Shown here: positions 1 through 4,723 of the stretch, piece after piece | How positions within the stretch are numbered: the first letter of the stretch is position 1 | Layout of the letters: each line of letters begins with the position of its first letter | NCBI GenBank assembly: GCA_011052055.1 | Contig: DRJW01000070.1 | Coordinates: forward strand, 1 to 6,075 | Direction of reading: 5' to 3' | DNA length: 6,075 bases | Source: Nitrospirota bacterium | GTDB taxonomy: Bacteria > Nitrospinota_A > UBA7883 | Program-made: the position numbers and the translations under genes | The notes under the pieces: generated by a model | The model's database searches: none | Told to the model about the DNA's origin: nothing | The model's input: only the letters and a program-made list of their open reading frames with translations

Positions 1-152
1 CCTGGTATCAGGCTGAGCGCGGTTCCTATGGTGCTGAAAATATGGTCAGCCCCTAATATCTGGCCCAACCTGTCAAGAAGCGTCAGAGGGCTGACAATTA
101 TTTCAGCTATAATCAGAACAAGCCTTTTCAGCGTCTGTTTTCCTATATTCAT
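1..152 (-). CDS. Probable hexapeptide-repeat acyltransferase, N-terminal fragment (runs off the window)
   Basis: Only the first 50 codons lie in the window; the frame is open to base 1. The protein starts MNIGKQTLKRLVLIIAEIIV, has a hydrophobic N-terminal stretch, and continues to a segment ending FSTIGTALSLIPG. In my recollection, an amphipathic helical lead-in followed by a 'xxLSLxPGxxGxxLR' segment begins many left-handed beta-helix (LbH) acyltransferases of polysaccharide clusters, so I infer that family. No hexapeptide repeat is visible because the gene is cut. ATG at 152 is the only ATG start available, since an in-frame TGA lies at 170-168. The upstream bases AAATTGAG touch the start codon, so the ribosome binding site is weak. 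It lies 122 bases after the sulfotransferase on the same strand and could add acetyl groups to the same polysaccharide. Another membrane-associated protein of the cluster is an alternative. The gene is likely real; its function is tentative. Confidence 0.55.
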   Translation of the reverse strand, partial: MNIGKQTLKRLVLIIAEIIVSPLTLLDRLGQILGADHIFSTIGTALSLIP

Positions 153-225
153 CTCAATTTGGAGCTTTCAAGTATTTACTTCGTTGGTCGCTATTTCACA
201 GGGTTGGATCCAAGGTTCGCTCGAT

Positions 226-242
226 GGGCCTGCTAGAAGCCC
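226..242 (-). other. Small hairpin in the spacer before the acyltransferase
   Basis: Read on the minus strand, GGGCTT - CTAGC - AGGCCC can form a 6-bp stem with one G-U wobble and a 5-base loop. The wobble becomes an A-C mismatch on the plus strand, so the hairpin favours minus-strand RNA. No T-run follows, so it is not a standard intrinsic terminator. A 7-bp direct repeat (CCTGCTA at 229-235 and 242-248) overlaps it. It may be an mRNA stability or processing element, or chance. Confidence 0.2.
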
Positions 243-260
243 CTGCTAATTTTGAATGCA

Positions 261-280
261 ATTTGAGGAGCTCTTCAAAT
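261..280. repeat. 20-bp near-perfect palindrome over the sulfotransferase stop codon
   Basis: The plus-strand bases ATTTGAGGAGCTCTTCAAAT differ from their reverse complement at a single base pair (267/274). The dyad covers the stop codon (277-275) of the sulfotransferase and the first 14 bases after it. It has no loop and no following T-run, so it resembles a protein-binding dyad or weak 3' hairpin rather than a terminator. A second, perfect 14-bp palindrome (GTGACTTAAGTCAC, 284-297) lies just inside the gene's last codons. Confidence 0.3.
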
Positions 281-1078
281 CCAGTGACTTAAGTCACGTT
301 CAGTTAATCTTGAAAGTTTTTTATTCGGAATAGTGAAATATTGTACAAGTTTTTCTCTTGTCTCAGGTTTGATGGCAGGATAGCTTTTGAGCTTCTTGCT
401 TTGGCTCAGGCGCCGGATGAGACCATCTAATGGAGTCATCTTCACTAACTCGATAATAAAACCGAGCCGCATCCAGCGTATTAAATTTTGAAAACCTGGA
501 TAGAAAACCATATTAACTTGATTTTCTAAATCGCGGGGTAGGAAATGGTCGTTCACGTCAAGAAAACGGTACACTCGTTGAATAAACTCTACAGGGTCTT
601 TCTCAATATCATCAAAAAATAACAGAAGAAGTTGATCTTTGCTAAAGTATTTATAGTACCGCAGGAGATGATCACTATATAAACCATCACTTAACAATTG
701 CGGCCTTTTCTCGATCGCTTCTTCAAACGAACTCTCCTCATGTTTGTGCTTGAATATTAAATAATGTGAAAAAGCTCTTTCTATAGGATTTCTTAGAATA
801 ACTATCAGTTTAACATTAGGTGAATACCGGGCGATTCTTTCCGGACATTCTGCATGAGGCAGATATGTTGGAGACGCTTCTCCAACGGCTCTAAAGCTCC
901 CGTTCGAAGCGTCATCAAAATATTTTTCGTAATATTCAATTCCTTTATCATAATTTGTGTTGAAAAAATTAAGCTCCTTGACTTTCGGAGTAAATATTTC
1001 AGGATGCTCGGATAAACAATTGTGCGCCCAAGTTGTGGCGCATCGCGCGCCGCCGATTACAAGATAATTAGGAAGCAT
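275..1078 (-). CDS. PAPS-dependent sulfotransferase (polysaccharide-modifying type)
   Basis: A 267-residue cytosolic protein, about normal length for bacterial sulfotransferase-domain proteins. It is expected to transfer sulfate from 3'-phosphoadenosine 5'-phosphosulfate to a carbohydrate hydroxyl or amine. The 5'-phosphosulfate loop is residues 8-16 (IGGARCATT); family members usually have G-x-(K/R)-x-G-T-T, so R12 fills the basic position and A15 replaces the usual glycine. The 3'-phosphate site is residues 92-106 (IVILRNPIERAFSHY), with R96 and S104 in place. E67 in GEASPTYL sits where the NDST-like group has its proposed catalytic acid. The C-terminal segment ETREKLVQYF ... RDLSHWI is typical of the group. 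The start is ATG 1078, preceded by a weak GGGG about 7 bases upstream; the beta-strand leading to the phosphate loop begins directly, as expected. It follows three glycosyltransferase genes, so the nascent or finished polysaccharide is the likely acceptor. Acceptor identity is inferred. Confidence 0.88.
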   Translation of the reverse strand: MLPNYLVIGGARCATTWAHNCLSEHPEIFTPKVKELNFFNTNYDKGIEYYEKYFDDASNGSFRAVGEASPTYLPHAECPERIARYSPNVKLIVILRNPIERAFSHYLIFKHKHEESSFEEAIEKRPQLLSDGLYSDHLLRYYKYFSKDQLLLLFFDDIEKDPVEFIQRVYRFLDVNDHFLPRDLENQVNMVFYPGFQNLIRWMRLGFIIELVKMTPLDGLIRRLSQSKKLKSYPAIKPETREKLVQYFTIPNKKLSRLTERDLSHWI

Positions 1079-1292
1079 TGTAACGCCCCGCCAAATAGCT
1101 CCATAAGCAAAACTTCAACATAACTCTGGATAACCTCTAAAAAACATTCAGAACCGAGCGTTTCCCCATGTTTCCGGCTTGCTTCGTAAATTTTTTCCAC
1201 AGTTCATCTTGTTACCCAATCTCCTGAGAAGCTTTAAAATAGCGCTTCTAATATTATATCAACATGCGGATTAGCGCCATGCAGGAAAATAA
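1079..1292. other. 214-base gap between the ExoA-like glycosyltransferase and the sulfotransferase
   Basis: This is the longest non-coding stretch in the window and is AT-rich compared with the genes. It holds a candidate extended -10 promoter (1261-1253, minus), an inverted repeat AGAAGC/GCTTCT with an 11-base loop (1227-1249), and a 36-codon open stretch (1258-1151, minus). Inside that stretch an ATG at 1207 gives a 19-codon ORF, with AGGAGA 12 bases upstream. I see no T-tailed terminator and no tRNA. It could be an internal promoter region with a leader, or the remains of a lost gene. Confidence 0.5.
1253..1261 (-). promoter_or_regulatory. Candidate extended -10 promoter (TGATATAAT) for the sulfotransferase
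   Basis: Read on the minus strand, the bases TGATATAAT match the sigma-70 extended -10 consensus TGnTATAAT at every fixed position. No TTGACA-like -35 box lies 16-18 bases upstream, which is usual for extended -10 promoters. Transcription would begin near base 1246 and leave a leader of about 168 bases before the sulfotransferase start. AT-rich spacers yield such motifs by chance, so confidence is limited. Confidence 0.33.
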
Positions 1293-2324
1293 TTATCTGG
1301 CTTTACTTTGATTAAGCATAGTCTTCGGCAGAAACACCGTTCTCAAAAACCCCCACCCAAAAGCGATATGAGTCACCAATAGCGCCAAAGCGATTTGCAT
1401 ACCTAATTTCAAATTATTTTTTGCTTCCGCAATGCCGATAGTAGTTAGAATAATCAGGTACAATATGGCAAATGACGCATATGCGATAATCATCATAAGA
1501 TGATTACTGAAATACAGCGATATGAATGGAATAGTTGTAAAGTATAGTACGATCACCCCAGGCGCCACCGTTTCTATTGTAAATCCTTCAGGGTGCTTTC
1601 TTATATATCTTGCTCTCCCCCTGCCATATCTTGCTTGTTGCTTAAATAGAGATATATAAGAATCTCTCGCATAATAATATATTGCTATCTTAGGGCAAAG
1701 GTATGCTTTTAATCCGGCTTTTTCAATCCTGTGATTAAACTCAACATCTTCGCACGCATCGAACGATTCGTCTACATAACCAATTTTTTCAAATACTTCC
1801 TTTTTGTAAGCGCATCCCACACTTATGGGGCTGACATAGCCCTCTTGTTGAGTGTGTATGTATGAATTGTTACTGTGTCCTATCTTTGATTTACGCGCCA
1901 TCGCAATCGCCCGCTGTGTAGTCAATTCCTTCGGCATTAAAAATGGTTGCGGTCTTCCCAGACATTCCGCTTTGCTTTTTTCAAAACAGGCGACTAGATT
2001 TTTCAACATATTATTATTTCTAATGGCGCAATGCCCGTCGACAACCAAAAATAAATCACCTCTGCCTTGTTTAAAACCTATGTTCCTTCCAGAGCTGGAT
2101 AAACGTTTTTTATTATGCGTATAGATAACTTGAGGGTTCTCACTCGCGATACGCATGATGATTTCTTTTGTATTATCATCCGACATCCCGTCGGCGACTA
2201 TAATTTCGAATCGATCATCTGGATAATCCTGCTTCAAAAGCTCCATTATTGTAACTGCGATATATTTCCCCTCATTGCGCACCGGCATCGAAATGGTTAT
2301 GAAAGGTAGCTCAGACTTATTCAT
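1293..2324 (-). CDS. Family 2 glycosyltransferase, succinoglycan ExoA-like
   Basis: A 343-residue protein with an N-terminal GT-A domain (about 8-235) and three C-terminal membrane helices (about 254-273, 275-298, 308-330). The fold starts ITISMPVRNEGKYI and has the nucleotide-binding aspartate in IIVADGMSDDNT (D45), the DxH-type metal site VVDGH (D96), a CED motif (E192-D193) as expected for the catalytic base region, and a basic QARYGRGRAR stretch (229-238) near the usual Q/RxxRW position. The phrase ADGMSDDNT and the run of domains match the ExoA (succinoglycan) subgroup of GT2. It should transfer a sugar from a nucleotide donor to a lipid-linked acceptor on the cytoplasmic face of the inner membrane. 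Sugar specificity cannot be read. The start is ATG 2324, which directly abuts a G-rich 9-bp tandem repeat; no classical GGAGG is present. It lies 17 bases after the family 4 glycosyltransferase and is cotranscribed with it. Confidence 0.9.
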   Translation of the reverse strand: MNKSELPFITISMPVRNEGKYIAVTIMELLKQDYPDDRFEIIVADGMSDDNTKEIIMRIASENPQVIYTHNKKRLSSSGRNIGFKQGRGDLFLVVDGHCAIRNNNMLKNLVACFEKSKAECLGRPQPFLMPKELTTQRAIAMARKSKIGHSNNSYIHTQQEGYVSPISVGCAYKKEVFEKIGYVDESFDACEDVEFNHRIEKAGLKAYLCPKIAIYYYARDSYISLFKQQARYGRGRARYIRKHPEGFTIETVAPGVIVLYFTTIPFISLYFSNHLMMIIAYASFAILYLIILTTIGIAEAKNNLKLGMQIALALLVTHIAFGWGFLRTVFLPKTMLNQSKAR

Positions 2325-2342
2325 CCACCAACCCCACCAACC
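2325..2342 (-). repeat. Perfect 9-bp tandem repeat at the ribosome binding site; G-quadruplex-like
   Basis: On the coding strand GGTTGGTGG occurs twice head to tail. It fills the whole spacer from the last base of the TAG stop of the family 4 glycosyltransferase to the ATG of the ExoA-like gene. The first 15 bases differ at one position from the thrombin-binding aptamer GGTTGGTGTGGTTGG, a known two-tetrad G-quadruplex. The repeat replaces the region where a Shine-Dalgarno sequence would be. It may fold, or it may simply be a G-rich substitute ribosome site. Confidence 0.6.
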
Positions 2343-3478
2343 TATGAAGCAAGGACTTCTTCATATATCTTTTCCAGCTTTTTTGCTTGATTTTGAAAAT
2401 TAAAATTTGACTTGACAGTGTCATATCCTGCTTCCCCCATTCGGCGCGCTTCATCGGCTGAGCCTAGAATTTTGGCCATCGCCTCCGCCATGAGATCCGG
2501 ACGTTCAGGTGGAACCAGAAAACCGTTAACACCATCTTCCACAACTTCTGGAACTCCCCCTACATCAGTGGCGACAACTGGCTTCTTACATGCAAAAGCC
2601 TCAAGCACAACATTTGGAAGTCCTTCTGTCAAGGAAGGCAGTACCAACAGATCCATGGCGTTGAAGATGTCATTAATATCGCGCCTGAAACCAACGAACC
2701 GGAATTTATCATATACACCCAGTTTTCGCGCGCGCCGCTTCAAATCGGACTCGCATACTCCCTCGCCGCAAACAACAATAGATACTTCAAAGGATGACTC
2801 ACGCATCTTATGAACCGCGTCGACAAGATATTTATGTCCCTTTTCAGGGCTCAGTCTTCCGGCGGCGACAATCATCTTCTCATTTTCAGAAACGCCAAGC
2901 CTTTTAAATACCGAATTGCGAAGAGCGCCATTCTGCTTTTTCTTCATCGCATCTACAGAAATGGAGTTGTGCGCCACCCAACTTCGTTTTGGCGTAATTC
3001 CGTAAGTTTTCAGGCGTCTCCTCTGCCCCTCGGATACGCATATGACTCCACTCAATCTTCTCAGCGCGCATCGATCCAGCCATTCATAAAAGGCCACCTT
3101 TTTATCTTCCGCCGTATATCCCCTTGAAAATCCAATAACAGGTATCCCAAGCCTGAATTTGACCCACCAGCCCATGACGGTGGCTTTATATCCGTGGGCG
3201 CACAACAGATCAATGTTCTCTTCCCTAAGTATTTTGCTCAGTTTCCATTGGGCTCTAATATCCCAGGGCGCCGACATCGGGACAGTACGATATCTAATGC
3301 CCTCATTCTCAGCTTTCTGTATTATTTCGTTCGACGCTCCATTATCAATATACGAGATTAAAATAAGATTGTATTTTTCCCGGTCCACCCTTTTTATATG
3401 CTCCACGATCTGCTTTTCAGGACCGCCATAGAAATTAGTTGCGATCAAGTGGGCGATTGATCTTTTGGACGCTACCAT
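2342..3478 (-). CDS. Family 4 glycosyltransferase (GT-B fold, retaining)
   Basis: A 378-residue soluble protein of normal GT4 length with two Rossmann domains. Numbered from ATG 3478, the N-terminal domain (about 1-185) has the acceptor-side glycine loop NFYGGPEKQ (G18-G19) and the H95 segment LLCAHGYKA. The C-terminal donor domain (about 196-378) has AAGRLSPEKGH with R208 and K213 binding the donor phosphates, the CGEG turn, and the EX7E motif TEGLPNVVLE (E285 and E293) that contacts the nucleotide-sugar. It should transfer a hexose with retained configuration during assembly of the repeat unit. No membrane helix is present, so it probably acts at the inner leaflet. A TTG at 3481 would add one residue; ATG 3478 is preferred because it is a standard start 4 bases after the previous stop. 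The bases AAATTG precede it, and no strong Shine-Dalgarno is seen, which suggests translational coupling to the upstream gene. Donor and acceptor are unknown. Confidence 0.93.
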   Translation of the reverse strand: MVASKRSIAHLIATNFYGGPEKQIVEHIKRVDREKYNLILISYIDNGASNEIIQKAENEGIRYRTVPMSAPWDIRAQWKLSKILREENIDLLCAHGYKATVMGWWVKFRLGIPVIGFSRGYTAEDKKVAFYEWLDRCALRRLSGVICVSEGQRRRLKTYGITPKRSWVAHNSISVDAMKKKQNGALRNSVFKRLGVSENEKMIVAAGRLSPEKGHKYLVDAVHKMRESSFEVSIVVCGEGVCESDLKRRARKLGVYDKFRFVGFRRDINDIFNAMDLLVLPSLTEGLPNVVLEAFACKKPVVATDVGGVPEVVEDGVNGFLVPPERPDLMAEAMAKILGSADEARRMGEAGYDTVKSNFNFQNQAKKLEKIYEEVLAS

Positions 3479-3482
3479 CAAT

Positions 3483-4676
3483 TTACGCTCTTGGAGTACG
3501 CGCCCATTCCTTTTTGCCCCCCCCTAAAGCGCCCAACACTGCAATGATTGTGAGCCGAACTATAACAATCGGTGTAAACAGTAGCAGTTTGAAGCGTTTA
3601 GCCGTTAGCCCTAAGAGTAATATACCTATCAAAAAATATATGCTCATTATTAGCGAAAGGCATATCCCGGTAGTAAACAGAATAAGTGAGATAAACCCTG
3701 GCGAAACAATCATAGACAAACAGCCCAACGCCACAACGATAGATAAATTCAGTAAGACAAGGGGTCGGCTTAAGACCAATAATGTCCAGCCTGCGTCGAT
3801 CAACTTAATGCGCTTCGATAGAAAGCCTTCCCACATGAGCTTTATCGCGTGACTTCTCCCAAACTCCAGGTTTCCACCCGCCCATCTCTCTCTTTGCACA
3901 CTCAACTGATCGGCGCCTGCCGGAAATTCAGACATTACTTTAACTTCCTCCACAAACTTGACATCAATATCATTTCGTAACAGCTCAAACGTATATTCGA
4001 CGTCTTCAACAACAGAGAACGCGCGCCATGGATATCTTTCAAGTATTTTTGCGGCAAACATCATCCCAGTTCCCTGGAGAAATACGGCAAGTCCCAATTT
4101 TGATTTTGGAGAATAGAACAATTCGTTTTCAATTAGATTTCCAACAGCTGTAGCGTAGCTGATTGGGCTCTCATCCTGGTTAGTGGCAACGTACTTTGCC
4201 TGCATAACCACTGCGCCACACCGTAAATATCCATCAAATACTTTTAGCGCGCGCGGGTCAAGCTCACAATCGGCGTCAAGGATCAATATTGCATCGTACC
4301 CCTCAGGCAGGATTTTATCTATTGCCCATTGAAGCGCATACCCCTTACCCCTATTTTGATTATCACTTCTTTCATAGCATACTACATTGTTTTCTTTAAC
4401 AATTTCGGCCGTTCGGTCGGAACAATTATCGGCGATAACATATACTTTGTAAATATCATTTGGATAGTCAAGTTTTTTACATGAGAGCAATGTTTTTACT
4501 ATAGTTCTCTCTTCATTATGAGCGGGAATAACTATCGCTATATTTGAAGAAGGATTTTGATATGTTTCTGGAGGATTTTTTTTTCTTGCTAATGCGTAAA
4601 TCGCCAACATGAGATAGTAACCGGTTATAAGCGCGGCAGGTATAGTGAACAAGAAGCATGCAATTTGTACCACCAT
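3483..4676 (-). CDS. Membrane-anchored family 2 glycosyltransferase, EpsO/BcsA-like processive-type
   Basis: A 397-residue protein with one N-terminal membrane helix (about 4-28), a cytoplasmic GT-A domain (about 46-285) and C-terminal membrane helices (about 293-322, 325-357, 363-384). Key motifs are VIPAHNEE (50-56), ADNCSD (82-87), the metal-binding DADCELD (D134, D136), VVEDVEY (E224-D225, catalytic base region) and QRERW (261-265, the Q/RxxRW motif of cellulose-synthase-like enzymes). The protein ends KKEWARTPRA; a WxRTPR tail is usual for this group and supports the annotated 3' end. It lies just after the exosortase gene, where EpsO-like enzymes are common in exosortase EPS clusters. 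The start is ATG 4676, with AAATTGAG two bases upstream and no strong Shine-Dalgarno. Two homopolymers lie inside the gene: A9 in codons 31-34 and G8 in codons 385-387 of the coding strand. The sugar used is unknown. EpsO-like is a domain-level call, not a proven orthology. Confidence 0.92.
   Translation of the reverse strand: MVVQIACFLFTIPAALITGYYLMLAIYALARKKNPPETYQNPSSNIAIVIPAHNEERTIVKTLLSCKKLDYPNDIYKVYVIADNCSDRTAEIVKENNVVCYERSDNQNRGKGYALQWAIDKILPEGYDAILILDADCELDPRALKVFDGYLRCGAVVMQAKYVATNQDESPISYATAVGNLIENELFYSPKSKLGLAVFLQGTGMMFAAKILERYPWRAFSVVEDVEYTFELLRNDIDVKFVEEVKVMSEFPAGADQLSVQRERWAGGNLEFGRSHAIKLMWEGFLSKRIKLIDAGWTLLVLSRPLVLLNLSIVVALGCLSMIVSPGFISLILFTTGICLSLIMSIYFLIGILLLGLTAKRFKLLLFTPIVIVRLTIIAVLGALGGGKKEWARTPRA
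3517..3524 (-). repeat. G8 homopolymer (coding strand) near the 3' end of the EpsO-like gene
   Basis: Eight consecutive C on the plus strand read as GGG GGG GG(C) in Gly385-387. The sequence then continues CAAAAAGG. Loss of one G would shift reading into a frame that has no stop before the GT4 start and is in phase with it. In that alternative frame a TAG sits directly before the run, so it can be entered only at or after the run. Runs of this length are known slippage sites in some bacteria; here that is inference. Confidence 0.7.
4576..4584 (-). repeat. A9 homopolymer (coding strand) near the 5' end of the EpsO-like gene
   Basis: Nine T on the plus strand read as AGA AAA AAA AAT (Arg31-Lys-Lys-Asn34), between the first membrane helix and the catalytic domain. 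A change of one base here would remove the whole catalytic domain. A-runs of this length can promote polymerase slippage. The codons fit a normal basic stretch on the cytoplasmic side of the helix, so composition alone could explain it. Confidence 0.6.
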
Positions 4677-4705
4677 GACTCAATTTAGCCGTAGCCAGGG
4701 CAGGA

Positions 4706-4719
4706 ACTGATCTATCAGT
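4706..4719. repeat. 14-bp dyad between the exosortase and EpsO-like genes
   Basis: ACTGAT - CT - ATCAGT has perfect 6-bp arms and a 2-bp centre. It lies in the 47-base spacer, 4 bases beyond the exosortase stop codon. The short centre and lack of a T-run argue against a terminator; a regulator site or chance are both possible. Confidence 0.28.
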
Positions 4720-4723
4720 ATCA

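Noticed and set aside
28..249. Plus-strand open frame of 73 codons at the left edge
   Set aside because: The opposite strand has a better N-terminal acyltransferase-like frame. The plus-strand protein matches nothing I recognise and its second half crosses the spacer.
284..297. Perfect palindrome GTGACTTAAGTCAC as an operator
   Set aside because: It lies in codons for the conserved RDLSHW tail of the sulfotransferase, so protein sequence explains it well. It is kept only as part of the dyad-cluster finding.
1227..1249. Inverted repeat AGAAGC/GCTTCT as a terminator
   Set aside because: The stem is only 6 bp with an 11-base loop, and no T-run follows on either strand.
2412..3127. Plus-strand open frames of 133 and 105 codons
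   Set aside because: They lie antisense to the GT4 gene, which has clear motifs throughout. Their proteins are Ser/Thr/Arg-rich with no recognisable domain.
3439..3852. Plus-strand open frame of 137 codons
   Set aside because: It is antisense to the membrane helices of the EpsO-like protein and crosses two real genes, so it is a shadow frame.
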